A stretch of DNA of 64,000 nt from Endomychus coccineus (Eukaryota; Arthropoda; Insecta; Coleoptera; Endomychidae), in NCBI GenBank assembly GCA_958510875.1, contig OY294068.1, positions 74,998,633 to 75,062,632 on the forward strand, written 5' to 3'. A model generated the notes under the pieces. That model was not told the origin of the DNA, searched no databases, and saw only the letters and a list, made by a program, of their open reading frames with translations. Each line of letters begins with the position of its first letter. Positions within the stretch are counted from its first letter, which is position 1. Both the position numbers and the translations under genes were made by a program. Shown one piece after another: positions 1 to 11,394 of this stretch.

Positions 1-329
1 GGCTCGTCTGAGATGGAACACCCTGTATGAAAATACAGTATTTTGTAATATCTGTTTGAACAAGCTACTATGTTTACTAGAAATTGGTCGCACGTAATGC
101 TTTAATTAACTACATTTTTTTCGATTCGAATGACTCAATCATTATTTTGATTTTTAATACATTAGAGGACATTGATTTCTTTTGTAACAAAAAAATATAT
201 TAAACACTGATGTATTTGAAAATATTATTGCTATTACTATTACAAGGCGATTGAACGTTGAACTGAACTTATCATGACGTGTGATATGTAATAAAGCAAA
301 TGTTAAGATAAGTTTCAAGGGATATTTAC

Positions 330-421
330 CTTTCGCATGATCTTTGTCCAGAGTAAGTACTGTTTTTTTCCAGTCTTCTAATTTTTCTTGCAGCGGGAAT
401 ACCAAACACTCCATAATTATA
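330..421 (-). CDS. mim: mim/MTSS1 I-BAR domain exon (downstream)
   Basis: Internal coding exon of missing-in-metastasis, an I-BAR (IMD) protein that binds phosphoinositide membranes and actin and bends membrane into protrusions. On the minus strand a TTTGCTTTCAG acceptor is followed by 92 nt encoding MECLVFPLQEKLEDWKK and then VLTLDKDHAK, ending at a GTAAAT donor. This matches the family's conserved stretch reading MDCLV.PLQEKLEDWK followed by DKDHAKEY. The phase fits the exon at 9484..9400: AG plus T gives Ser, so the join reads TFTS-IIMECL. The donor leaves a G that would start the expected Glu codon of DHAKE. The following exons would lie to the left of the window. No disabling mutation is seen. 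Identity comes from family knowledge plus exact splice-phase agreement. Confidence 0.93.
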
Positions 422-569
422 CTGAAAGCAAAAGTGATTTGTATTCGTACGAGACAATAACATAATTAGATTCATTATGCAAACACGTTAAATATCTGAC
501 CTGATATACTCTCAAACTATTCAAAGTGCTTTTACGTTTCATTCTTAGCTTCATTATATTAGTCTAGGT

Positions 570-1030
570 TTATGGACCCCAAAGGTAATTCGTAATACGA
601 TAACGATATGCCCTCAAATTTTAGACGTTATAGGATTAATTAAAAAAATGAAAATTGAGCTCTGAAAATGGTATCTAGGAAGTTTTTGTGTCGCTGATCA
701 CGAATCCGAGGTCAATTACCCGGAAAACTCAACCGGGGACCAGAAAATCGGGGAAATTTGGCTATTTCCCAGTTATTTTTCCAAACTTTGTACTTTTTGC
801 CTTCAAGAATGGCTTCTAGGAAGTTTTTCGGGTCGCTAATCACCATTCCGAGGTCAGTCGTGCGGAAAATTCATCAAAAGGCAGGTAAAATAAATAACTC
901 AAATTTTCCCGATTTTCTGGTCTCTGGTTGAGTTTTCCGGATAACCGACCTTGGATTCGTGATCAGCGATCCAAAAAATCTCCTAGCTACCATTTAACGA
1001 GCTTAATTTTTGAATCATCTTTGGGGTCAA
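570..1030. repeat. Foldback repeat with GGGTCGCTGATCACGA-type motif
   Basis: Inverted arms at about 575-765 and 880-1028 match each other over most of their length, starting from GACCCCAAAG at 575 and its complement at 1019-1028. Each arm carries a TCGCTGATCACGAATCC motif, and a third, more diverged copy lies between them near 830. The same motif is the core of the 142-bp units in the foldbacks at 39.6 and 52.3 kb, but the flanking sequence differs. No coding capacity. It lies in the mim intron. Confidence 0.7.
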
Positions 1031-1508
1031 AACATCATGCAAAATTATTTTTTTTCAGATTCCACCTTCTAAACTAAAGTTATTTATTCGGCCATTTTCT
1101 CCAGCTTACAGCCTAGAGTATATAGACTACATAGAGAATCGATTTGTTCGCGCTGTTAAGGAATAAAGTCGTAAAAAGTGTACACTTGTGCAAGGTGAAT
1201 TTAGCGGCTGGTAAAATGTGATAAACTTTGACTTGTTTGTACGCCAAGCTAACAATAATTTTATAATAATAAAAACATTTATAAAAATATCATAGTAAGT
1301 ATCACAATAATGTATATGATAATTCCACGTAAGGTCCGAGATGGAACTTATGTGTGGATATATACATAAACATACCAATACATATACACATTTTAAAAAT
1401 AGTAGGTTATCATTGCAAATCATTATTTGTAGTGATAATTAGATAAAGCATTTTCTCCAACACGATTTTAGATAGTATCTTTTCTGTGACTAAAGATTAT
1501 ATTGTAAC

Positions 1509-2170
1509 CACGGTCGTATATACAGGTCTGGAAACTCTATGGTTGACTTGAGTCTCTTACGGGTCGCCTAACTCGTAGTCTCTCGCTCAGCTAGCGCTTG
1601 GATCACGAAGTGTTAAAACGATTTCTATCCGGAATCGCAAGCATCCACTTTTTTCGCATTTCCGCATCTTTCGGCACTTTAAAAACAGAAGTTCCTTGCT
1701 TTACACTTTTGTACCCCGCTTTGCATTTCGGCACAATGCACGATTTCGTAATTGGTTTCTAAAAACGCAGGTATTCCTTGTGTTGACAAGTCAACTGACA
1801 GTTGTCAGAAAATTCTCTTACGTGACGACTTTTGGTACTACGGGCCAGTCGACGCTTAGCGGACTTACTGCTCACATAGGAAACAAGTATACTTTGACCA
1901 TCGACATATACATATGGACTGCGCGTGGCAATGATAAGCGCGGCTAGTGCAGGCGAGAGAGAGGGAAAACGAAGAGGCCGGATCTATCGCGTTTCTATTG
2001 GCCGCTGCGTACTGTAGCTAGTATGTTTACGTCCCGAGCCGGCCTTTTCGTTTTCCCTCTCTCTCGCCTGCACTAGCCGCGCTTATCATTGCCACGCGCA
2101 GTCCATATGTATATGTCGATGACTTTGACTATGACAACCTCGAGTTTCCAGACCTGTGTATACGACCGTG
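1509..2170. mobile_element. 8-bp-TSD MITE, family CACGGTCGTATA, copy 1
   Basis: Terminal inverted repeats of about 29 bp: 1509-1537 starts CACGGTCGTATATACAGG, and 2142-2170 is its complement ending ATACGACCGTG. The element is flanked by a perfect 8-bp duplication ATTGTAAC (1501-1508 and 2171-2178). It is 662 bp long with no transposase. CA-starting ends and an 8-bp TSD fit the P or hAT superfamilies; P-like is favoured only by inference. The interior holds a large palindrome (see 1899-2121). Inserted in the mim intron. Confidence 0.85.
1899..2121. repeat. 83-bp-arm palindrome inside the MITE
   Basis: Arms at about 1899-1982 and 2038-2121 are inverted copies with about one mismatch, separated by a 55-bp spacer. 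The arms contain GCGTGGCAATGATAAGCGCG and a GAGAGAGAGGG tract. Near-identity suggests recent formation. It could be a second element nested in the MITE, since the right arm is followed by CTTTGACTATG, which resembles the end of the other 8-bp-TSD family at 12140. Confidence 0.8.
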
Positions 2171-2321
2171 ATTGTAACATATATCATTCTGACAGACAGT
2201 GTCTGAAGTATATTCCATCACTAGATAGCGGTTAAACTGTGATGTATGTTAGAATGATATTTTAAAAATGAAATATATTTTAAGAATGAATAGGAATTAT
2301 TTTGACTAATAAAATGGCCCG

Positions 2322-2484
2322 TTTTTGTGAAATTTATAAAATCTTGTTAGAGAAAGTATAGTCTTCTAACTCGTTTGGAATGGCAAATTCCACACTCGTG
2401 ACACATAGCCCTCGCCTTCGGATGGGAACTACAAACTTTTGCTCATGTGGAATATGCGCCATTCCAAACTTGCAGAATATACTA
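2322..2484. repeat. Dispersed hairpin repeat, copy 1
   Basis: About 160 bp shared with 4154-4312. Both contain an internal inverted pair, TTTGGAATGGCAAATTCCAC and GTGGAATATGCGCCATTCCA, which could fold into a hairpin, and both end in AGAATATACTA. No coding capacity and no clear TSD. Confidence 0.65.
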
Positions 2485-2529
2485 TTCTGACTCAATTTGA
2501 GAATATACATTATTTCTAGGAGTACTTAA

Positions 2530-2710
2530 AATATAATTCCTCATTACCTATATAGATATAGGGACCGATTTTGCCAAGGTGATAGCTATCGCTTTCATAA
2601 AAAATCGCTACGTCTGTAAATATTATGATTTTACCCTTTGAACTTGGATTAAACATGTTATTTATGTAGATGTTAAATGAAAGGAGGCCTAGTATAGTAC
2701 CTTGGGGCAA
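2530..2710 (-). pseudogene. LINE reverse transcriptase fragment
   Basis: The minus strand encodes PQGTILGLLSFNIYINNMF, the RT motif-B region (family pattern PQGT.LGPLLFNIYIND), followed by GKIIIFTDVAIFYE. The latter aligns with the catalytic F/YADD motif (pattern ISFADDTAIFYE) but with the Asp-Asp pair broken. About 60 residues survive, with no endonuclease or other domain nearby, so this is a dead fragment of a non-LTR retrotransposon in the mim intron. The open frame immediately upstream (2920-2711) is not recognised. Confidence 0.7.
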
Positions 2711-2929
2711 TCATTCTGTCTTTGTCTTCATATATTTCGCAATTTTTGGTTGAAATGTTGGATTTCGTTGATACAAAAATTCTATATCGGACATTTTGCC
2801 AGATCTTTGATTGATGAAAATGAATGTAGAAATTATCACACGCAAAGACCATGCTGAGGAGAATACTCCAATTATTTTGGGATTAATAATTAACTGCTTT
2901 TGTGACCTTCTAAAACACAACTGATCGCG

Positions 2930-4150
2930 AAGTCAGTACAACATGTGGCATGTGCCATTCACGAAGGCATTGGTAAGATTACAGTGAGCTGTCAACAAAA
3001 AATATTCAGCAATTTGTGTATATTTAGAAAATTCAGAAAATCAAACAAAAGGAGTCTCCCAAGTCATCTAGTTCAAATGATGTAAGGCTATAATCTTGTT
3101 GACTTGAACTTTTTCAGTTAATTAGCCTAATGTTTACATGCACTGCTGTTATATAAAATTGACATGACGTTTCGCATCAGTATTATGTACCTATTATTTC
3201 TCAATTTGTGTGCATTTTCTGACGATAAGATATTGAAATTTCTCAAAATTTATAGAATTTGTCTTCCATTGCAAGTTTCACCCCAAATCTCCTCTTCAAA
3301 CTCTCGTATCTAGATATAATTTGTTCAAAGGATTTTATAGATTTTCAAATCTCACAAATCATTCACACATACAATTTTTACCTCACTCACTATAGGTAGC
3401 ATAAGAGAAGTATTTTGTAATTGGTACAAACAAATTTCCGGATTTTCTCAGCCTATCCGTTTTGAGCCTGAACCCACCTAGACTATTTTTGAGATGGTGT
3501 CTGTGTTTATGCATATGTATGTGCCAAACCCACTGTGGAACCTAAGCGTCGTTCCTATTGGTAAATTCCGTAAATTTTCGCAAACCGTTTTAGAGTGGTA
3601 AAAATTTGAAATATGGTTCTGGGGGAGGGGGTGGCAGTCGCTTTGCAAGTGGTGATAAAATTGTTTTTGTGGTTATAAAACTACTCAACCCTCAGAAGTG
3701 TCCGAAATTCTTATTTTAAGATTTGAATGACGTTTCATTGCATCATCGAAGTGTGACTTCATCTAGTTACTTTGAGTTAATTACTCTGTGGTAACATATA
3801 ATATGAACAAAATGCTGTAGACAAAAGAATTACGTACTTTGTGGTATTATGAAAGTAACGTTGATATTCTGTGTGTCAATGATTTTGTCAGTTCATCTGA
3901 CCAGCTATAATTAATTTTAATATAAATAACCTGGTACGACATGTATAGGATAGTTCATATATAAAATATGTACTTCAGGGTGACCAAAAAATCAAAAGAG
4001 ATGTTGGTATAAATTATCTTTACTGCATTAAAGCAACTAGTCGATTAAACCCCATTGTGTTGGTCCCAACATCCTTAAACCGCCAGAAGTGGGTATCTAC
4101 ATATTGATTTATTTTTTAATGAATTAATAATATGTTGCCAAATAAAAAAT
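2930..4150. other. No gene seen; short repeat at 3697-3757
   Basis: AT-rich intronic sequence. The only structure seen is a segment of about 60 bp at 3697-3757 (AGTGTCCGAAATTCTTATTT and following) that recurs at 20912-20960. Confidence 0.5.
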
Positions 4151-4153
4151 AAC

Positions 4154-4312
4154 GCTTTTGTGAAATTTCTAAAATCTTATAAGAGAAAGTCATACTAAAA
4201 CGTTTGGAATGTCATATTTCACAATCGCGAACCGTAGCCGTGGCCTTCTGCTCGGGAATACAAACTTTCATTCGTGTGGAATATGAGCCATTCCAAACTT
4301 GTAGAATATACT
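4154..4312. repeat. Dispersed hairpin repeat, copy 2
   Basis: Diverged copy of the repeat at 2322-2484 in the same orientation. It has the same hairpin halves (CGTTTGGAATGTCATATTTC and GTGGAATATGAGCCATTCCA) and the same 3' border AGAATATACTA. Confidence 0.65.
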
Positions 4313-5870
4313 AATTCCTTTGTAATAATTATGTTCAATTAGACTATGTTGGCATTCTTTTATCCGAAAAGTTATTCAATGCCCCACTTTGTAAACACTA
4401 TAAGTGTTTACACTCTTCTAGGAGGCCAAAACGTAATGTGAAAACCGATATTAATTATTGACTGCGTGGATTTATGATCAAATTCCTAAGGATATATGAA
4501 TAATTTATACTTGGATCAAGAATTAATGTTGAAAATTACCGATATATCAAAATGAAAAAATTGAAAGGAAGTTAAAGGCTGGTCATTGAGAAATGATTGA
4601 TTGCTGAACTGAATATATTACATAATTGAGTTGTAGGCAAGTCCAGAGGGAAGTGCATAAACCATTCAAAATCAATAACGCATATTATGATGTTAATGAA
4701 CTTTGCCTCCACGTCCATATACATTCGTGAAGTTAGTTGTAAAACTATATTTATCCGGAAAGTTATATTTATCCGAATAATTCAAAGTTGCATTTTCAAG
4801 AACTCTGGATCTAAACATTGTACAGATATATAAACGAGTTCCGTCATTATAGAAGTGACCTAAAACAAATAACAGAAGGTAACGTTCATTTAGATTAAAG
4901 CGCATGTGGTCAAAAGCACAAAGAGGAAAACATAATAATAAAGAACCTATAATAAAGAAACGAAAAGCGAGTTATGTTGCTGAAAAAAGTTAAATCCCAT
5001 TAGGGAGTATTAGGGTATTCCGCACACAAAGAGAATGAGAAGGATTAATTCTCATTTCGACATGCACCTTTTGCCTAACGGCGATTCTTGCTTAATAAGA
5101 ATGCCTGAAAATGATATAAAATTAATAGAGTATGATCTTGAGGGTCTAAAGAGTATGAATGATGGATTTTAATTACAAGGCAGCTTATCGAAAGAAACCG
5201 ATTATGAAACATTCTTCAAACTGTGCTATAATGGATCTTGGTCAACATTTATAGTAGTTTTCTGTATTTAGTAGTGGATCTTTAGGCTAGACCCTATAAC
5301 TAAATCACTTATAAACAAGCTTTTCAGTAAACAAAAGAATAATGTCAATATAGATATCAATACGTTATCTCTTTCTCCTTCATAGTACAACATGACGGGG
5401 GAAAAAGCATAGTTCGAGCGACAGCATAGCAGCTATGTCAAATTTACAACAATTGTCCATTGTGTATGCGTTCCATAATATTAAAAAAGCTGTGATCAGT
5501 TGATCACGTGACTGATTTCACTTTCGTTGGCAAAATAGCTTTTGGACAGTCCTGCTGGTCAAATGTAAATGAAAGTAGGACCAGAAAAGGTATTGGAAAT
5601 AATTTCAAATCGCTAATGAAAGACGTTATTATACTTTATGTTACATTGATATTTTATCCAAACAATGTACATAATGTATTTCACAATTCTATGTTTTATT
5701 CTACATCTCTGTCTAGTTGACTTTCGCAATGATTAAAACACAAACACACACGAGACATCATGTCAAAAACAGTCTAGATCGATTCAGAAATGCTCCAAAC
5801 AGATACTACTACGTGATGGAAGTAACAATCATTGAATATTATAAAGCATGTCATTTCAGTAGTTTTGAAC
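4313..5870. other. Intronic sequence, no feature recognised
   Basis: AT-rich. Open frames here (4905-4693 minus and 5508-5902 plus) show no recognisable domain and look like chance. Confidence 0.5.
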
Positions 5871-6111
5871 CACGGTCATATATACAGGTCTGGAAACTCT
5901 AAACTGTTGCGTAGTACCAAAAGGGTGGCGCATGAGTCGAGGGATGTTCTCTGGCACGTATACGACCGTGTTTGAACGATATGACGCCTAATCCTGACAA
6001 CATACTTCGATCCATGCGCCAGCTGGTGGCTGAACGAGGGACTACGAGTTTGGTGACATGTAAGACACTCATGTCAAACATAGAGTTTCCAGACCTGTTT
6101 ATACGACCGTG
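5871..6111. mobile_element. CACGGTC-family MITE, copy 2 (compound)
   Basis: The left end CACGGTCATATATACAGGTC (5871) and right end ATACGACCGTG (to 6111) match copy 1 at 1509-2170. It is flanked by TTTTGAAC (5863-5870) and TTCTGAAC (6112-6119), an 8-bp TSD with one mismatch. A second right end, ACGTATACGACCGTG at 5956-5970, is followed by TTTGAAC, so a 100-bp copy (5871-5970) may sit inside or beside a 241-bp copy and share its target site. Confidence 0.75.
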
Positions 6112-6197
6112 TTCTGAACATATCCAAAACTTGAAATTGCAATGTATAATGTCATTTCGTGCAGAAAGACATTAACCAGTATATATTCTATAATATA

Positions 6198-6870
6198 CAG
6201 ATGTTACACAAATTCGATGCATTAGCATTTCTATCTCGGTAACTATAAGAGATATAGAGTTCGTTAAATGGAGGTAAAGTTGCGCATTTTAATGCTGAAT
6301 AAGTTGTAAAAAAGGAATTGAAAAATACGTTTTAGTTTTTATTTGGTAGCGGCTTCGTGATTTTAATAAAAAATCACATTACCGTAACAACTTAAGCTTT
6401 ATTCATGAAATAAAATTTTTAAAAACTAACAATAACTTTTTGTGTCAAATTTTAAACATATTAACAATGTCTAATTTTCTGGATGTTCAAAAGATAGTTA
6501 CTTAAATACACTTGTGGATTTTTTGTGGTATTTCATTTATTGTCCTTTGAACAGAACAGAACACCTTGCTATGATACAAAAAGCATTTCTAATTCGAGTT
6601 TTTAATTTTTTTAGGTTATTTATTTCGGTTTTATGAATAAACTTTTTTAGTACACCCAAACACAATAATACCACTAGTTCCATCTGGTGGCTTGGTTTTG
6701 TTTCAAAATCAATGCCTACTCTTCAATTAAAAAACGAAGTAATCGAAATTTTTTTAATTTCAACTAATTATTCAGCATTAGAATGCGTAACTTTGGCTCC
6801 GGTCAACAACCCTCTATCTCTTATAGTTACCTAGATAGCAATGCTAATTCATTCAATTTGTAACAGCCTG
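6198..6870. mobile_element. Long-TIR element with TA target site
   Basis: Imperfect inverted repeats of about 110 bp: left from 6198 (CAGATGTTACACAAATT...), right arm ending at 6870 (complement begins CAGGCTGTTACAAATTGAAT). TA dinucleotides flank both ends (6196-6197 and 6871-6872). Both arms contain a GTAACTATAAGAGATA segment and end near ATGCTGAATAA. 673 bp, non-coding and AT-rich in the middle. Consistent with a mariner-type MITE; superfamily inferred from the TA duplication only. Confidence 0.75.
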
Positions 6871-6904
6871 TATAAATGAATTACTCAATCACAATTCGTT
6901 CTAA

Positions 6905-8911
6905 CATAGGAACTGTTAATAATTCTTAAATTTCTACCACTCCGGTAATACCTCGTAAGATATTGAAACAAAGGTTGCAGCAGTTCTGACGAGAGGGGTA
7001 GGCATAGGAGTTTTTCTTCAAAGTTTGCAGGTTATAGGCATCAGGAAAGACCTCACTAGGTAAATAGTTCCATAAATTCGGCGTTCGATAGAAAAACGAA
7101 GTCTGGTAGGTCCCGGTCCTAACAATGATAAGGGAGATCGACCACTTTTCTATGATATTCTAGACAATTCAATGAATTCGTAATTGGGACATGTCAAACC
7201 AGTCTATTCTGAATATAATCTAAGAGCTTCAACATATATTTGGGATCTGAATTCCAAAAGTGTGAATAGTAATTCAGAACAGGCCGAATATGTGCTTTGT
7301 AGACCATAAGTAGCAGCTGGGGTGTAAAGTAGGTCTTGGCACGGAATAGGAAACCAACTGTGAAGAACTTTTCTCAATGGATCTCACATGACCGACCCAT
7401 GAGAGGGTGATACTGAACATGGATATTTAGGACTTCATAGTTCTACTCGACATCATCATATCAAGGTGCATACCGACATGCAACAAAACATCATTGCGAA
7501 TGCCGTCGCCCAGCATCATCGCGTCTAGTGAAGACATTACAACATGGTACCATAACAAAGTGGCAACATCACCGCGTTCCGTTAGTAGTAGGTTTTCTGC
7601 CATCGCATCAAAAAATGTTACGAGGTCTTGTTCTTACCGCTGTTACATGTGTGGACGGCCAATTCCTAACATCACTTCAATCGAATGCAACTAACTTGGC
7701 TCGGAATGGCAAAATATTCGTGACATTGTTACGATGTTCGAGACGATCACATACCACATGTTGTGGACTGCGGAGACGATGTTGCGCGCGGTGTTGTTTC
7801 GTTGCCTAGGCGCGGGGTGATGTTGCGCGACGGCATTCGGAGTGATGTTCTGTTGCATGTCTGTGTGTGTGTAGGAATTCTGGGATCCGCCTAGAGAAAA
7901 TACAAGCTTGGGTTTTGGTTGCATCAAATTCTACTAGATTATCAGATTCCCATTCAAAAATTCTTGTTAGATCTTCATTTCTTGTATCGACCTGTCTCTG
8001 TCTTTTACCTCTGGCTTCATTGGATGATAAAGAGGTTATATAGGAGAAAACGGAATGAAGTGTACCATCATCCGCAAATCTGTGGACGAGACAGGAAATT
8101 GTTGATATTGAGCAGGAAAATTGGTGCCAACACCAGCGTTAATATACATTGAATAGCAGGAGACACTACATGGAGTATCTATCTGGAAGAAAACTCGTGC
8201 TTGGTGTCAGAGTCGGTTGGATTTATTTGCAGGTATCCAATGCTACAGCAGAGATTCCCATATTTTACAATGGATGTCTGCCATACATGTTACATAGGCA
8301 AGCCGATCTTCAGTTGATCTCTAGGGACGAAAGCCATATTCAGTATCAGTTCAAGCCTCAAGTCAGCAGTGAACATGCCACCTTCAACGGTTGGCCAACC
8401 GTCCATATCAAGTCGTGCTATTGTGACGCGTAATCTATCCGGAAGCTAAGATTTTTCAAGCCATATTGCCGGTCGTTCACGATTTTGGAGCTGTCCAATG
8501 AGCTCTATGTTGATTGCTTTCTCCATTACTTTAGATATCACAGATAATAGTAAAATGTGTCTATAGTCCTTAGGAAGAATCTTCTTTAAATTTTTGGAAA
8601 TGGTTTGAATCACAATGTCTTCCAGCTGGAAGGTAACACTAAGTTTGAATAAAAGTGTGAACAGCCTGCAAAGAACTGATCTTAATTCTGGGGCACGTTT
8701 TTTAATAACAATAGGTGGAATTCCGTCTGGCATCATACCCTTTTTGGTATTGAGATCAAGCATAATGTGCCTAATTGTATGTTCGAAAAATACAATTTCA
8801 GACATATGGTTATCGATGGTAGCGATATTATAATTATACCTCTTCCCTCCCAACATTCCACCGCTGGCTCACACGATGTTCTTCGAACATTATAGGTTTC
8901 CCTCTCGTGTA
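6905..8911 (-). pseudogene. LINE reverse transcriptase remnant
   Basis: Minus-strand non-LTR retrotransposon. The upstream part (8856-8446) encodes PDGIPPIVIKKRAPELRSVL, then KILPKDYRHILLLSVISKVM, matching the N-terminal RT motifs (family patterns PDGIP...LK and DYRPISLLS..SKV.E). The downstream part (about 7320-7200) encodes VYKAHIRPVLNYYSHFWNS and then KYMLKLLDYIQNRL, the post-RT thumb region (pattern YKA.IRPVLEY.S..W...LD.IQ.RA). The catalytic centre lies in the missing or rearranged middle, which also holds the inverted-repeat element at 7476-7860. Many stops and frameshifts. Segments of the same LINE recur at 17066-17280. Confidence 0.8.
7476..7860. mobile_element. Inverted-repeat element inserted in the LINE
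   Basis: The left arm, from CATGCAACAAAACATCATTG (7479), is mirrored by a right arm ending TGTTCTGTTGCATGT (7860). Both contain GAATGCCGTCGC and repeated CAACATC blocks. The interior is GC-richer than its surroundings (GCGCGC tracts). No transposase and no TSD resolved. It interrupts the LINE reading on this strand. Confidence 0.5.
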
Positions 8912-9399
8912 CTCAAAGTATAAAAAAATTGTGTCTATTCATCCCTATAATATAACAAAAGAAAAAGGCAGGTTAGTATGCAGAATAAAATAAGATGATG
9001 TTTCCGAGAGAACCAAAACATCGAACAATTAGTTTCTAGAAATTCCCTCTGGCTTCAGACTTTTCGATACATCCAATAATATGAAGTAGTATAGTTTTCA
9101 GATCTATTTGCTAAAATAGGTTCTAAAAGTCATGAATTGCATTTAGTAGCCAAACTCAAAATTATTGATCCAGCTGAGTAGTGTTCTTTGTGGTATTCTA
9201 CGACGTATTGCCGGACATTACTCACTAAACAGGATCGCTTCAAGAAATTTCAAAAGATACTTCAAATATTGGAGATGCTCATTAAATGGGGCATATTCTT
9301 TGTGATAAAACTAATGTCATACGGCTTAGAATGTATAAAATAGAGGAACAGTGAATACGTCCTATATCACCACCAATTATGTATTATTTGCAAACTTAC

Positions 9400-9484
9400 C
9401 TGGTGAATGTTTTCATTCGAGCTTCTACCGCTTTATGCCTCAAACATATCCTTGTTAATGCCGTTCCAATTTCCCGAGTTGCAC
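9400..9484 (-). CDS. mim: mim/MTSS1 I-BAR domain exon (upstream)
   Basis: 85-nt internal exon on the minus strand with a TCTCTTCATTCCAG acceptor and a consensus AG|GTAAGT donor. It encodes ATREIGTALTRICLRHKAVE followed by ARMKTFT. This is the conserved I-BAR segment of insect missing-in-metastasis (family pattern TREIG.ALTR.C.RH.A.E...K.F), which forms part of the helical dimer that senses membrane curvature. It joins in phase to the exon at 421..330 across an intron of 8,978 nt. The preceding exon, which should end near FQKVAD.ATNTRG with one phase base, was looked for in the rest of the window and not found. It is probably outside, which would place most of this window in one very long intron. 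Confidence 0.94.
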
Positions 9485-11060
9485 CTGGAATGAAGAGATA
9501 ATAATAATAACTTCGCTTATAACACGATAGTCGAAAGAAAATGTTTCAAATACATGGAGAATACTTATATGCTTGAATCGGAAAATATGGGAAGAATTCC
9601 AATACAATATTTTCATCATTATCAACATCATGGAGATTGTACATTATGTGGGGAATCGGCTGATAATTGATTTTCAAAATTTTTTCAAAAAAGTATTTAC
9701 TTCGAAGAATTCTGAAATGAACTTTAGAAAGAAACTATTTTCTTTACTTTCTGAAGAAGAATATATTACGAACGGATCCTGTGTAATTTGATAGAGCTTC
9801 AATCCAAGTGATCTTAATTGGTTGGAAACCCGACAATTCTAGAATATTACAATATATTGTCTATATTGTACCTCGCTTCTCAATAGGAATAGGCCTTTCA
9901 GAACAGGCTTGGACATAATGCCTAACCAAGGTTTATTCGACGCGATGAAATGGTGAAGTACCCGCGTGCGTGTGTGCTCATATATTGAAGGTTTAAAAAA
10001 ATCCTATTTCGTTTCGTTCCATATTGTTCCAATCAACCACATTTTTTAGTTTAGTTCGAAAATCAGTCAGTGTGTTGTAAATATTAGCATCAAAGAATTA
10101 AAAAATGCTTGTAATGTGGAATAAATGAATCAAAGTTTAATATGTGCAACCTAGTTTTTAATTTTTAATCTTTCCTAAGTGATATTATGGATTTGCATAA
10201 AGTCGAAGCCAATTTCCGCAAATATCGAATATTTATAACATTCTTCTGCGAATATTCATTTATGTTAAGCTTGTACGTAATTTCGTTGTAAATTTTAGGA
10301 AGTTTTGTTGAGAATCATTTCATGATACACGCTGTAACCCATATTCTAATAAACATTGGTATTGGTAAATATTATTATTGTTTTTGATAGAGCCTTAAAA
10401 ATTACTGGAATAGGTTAGGGTGTCGGTGGGGAGTCGGCAAAAAAAAATGTTTTAAATGGAATCTAAGACATATTCAAAACATTAGAACACAATAAAAAAC
10501 CTAGATTAGAAAGACGCAATATTTATTATCTTTGTATTCAACCTATTCGATTTATACTTATGCAACATCACAGATGGAAACTGCGGACAAGGTTGGTAAT
10601 GTGAAAGGGTATGAAACTAAAAGGTTTTACAATAATACGATTACATTTACATAAATAGAGCAATACAAATTATGTATAATTTCAAATCTTTTATGCTAAA
10701 CAGACACCTGAAGATGACATTCCTGAGCTACATTGCAATAAGCTGGTAGCAATATATACTCAAATTCACATGGCTCAAAATGTCAAGGATTCCGCCAAAG
10801 CTTAAGGCAGTTAGTTTCGTTTTATCGTTGTAGATGAATTTCTAAAAGTAAATGGTGATTATGCGACGATTCAAATGATTGAAAACGATTTAATTGAAAC
10901 GGACAAATATGTTCCTGTTCTATGATAGCATCGAGGATCAAATTATGTTCTTAGACTTAACGTTCGAAATATTGTAATAACTTTTGCCTATATATAAGTC
11001 ATCAAAAGTTGAAAATTATTAGCTATTATACAGGATATTTACATCTAAAACGCACTTTCG
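9485..11060. other. No gene recognised
   Basis: AT-rich sequence upstream of the mim exon. Short open stretches at 10700-10930 translate without stops for 30-40 residues but match no family I know. Confidence 0.4.
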
Positions 11061-11067
11061 AAGTATT

Positions 11068-11394
11068 TTGAGTACCAATGGCACTTCCGGTTGCACCATA
11101 TTTTATGTCCATTGTGAAAGGACCAAGACATACGAGAATTTGAGACAGCATGTGGAAGAAAATCACGGCAGAAGTATTGAAAAATTCATACTTGAATTCG
11201 CTAGCAGCCAGGAATATGAGGTGTGGAAAGATTCAGAAAAAGTAGGGACCAGTTATACGGACCACAAGGAGGTTCAGGTGAATGTAATAAAGACGATACA
11301 ACATGTATTGATCGTACAAACCAAGTATTGCAAAAGAACTGAAACATCTGGTGAAACAATAAAAATGCTGGGGTGTGCGTATTCCTTTATTTAA
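11068..11394 (+). pseudogene. C2H2-like transposon-associated fragment
   Basis: 108-residue open frame. It holds a possible zinc finger at residues 8-29 (a Cys at 8, then HCERTKTYENLRQHVEENH, so Cys, His and His are present), followed by LEFASSQEYEVWKDSE and a Tyr/Cys-rich tail (QTKYCKRTETSG). The order of a finger followed by F.S..E...WK resembles N-terminal parts of proteins linked to MULE-type transposons in insects. The resemblance is weak and recalled rather than computed. No transposase core follows. Could also be chance. Confidence 0.3.

Noticed and set aside
1..27. ACACCCTGTA at the window edge as the right end of a TA-flanked element
   Set aside because: Plausible, but the other end lies outside the window, so it cannot be supported.
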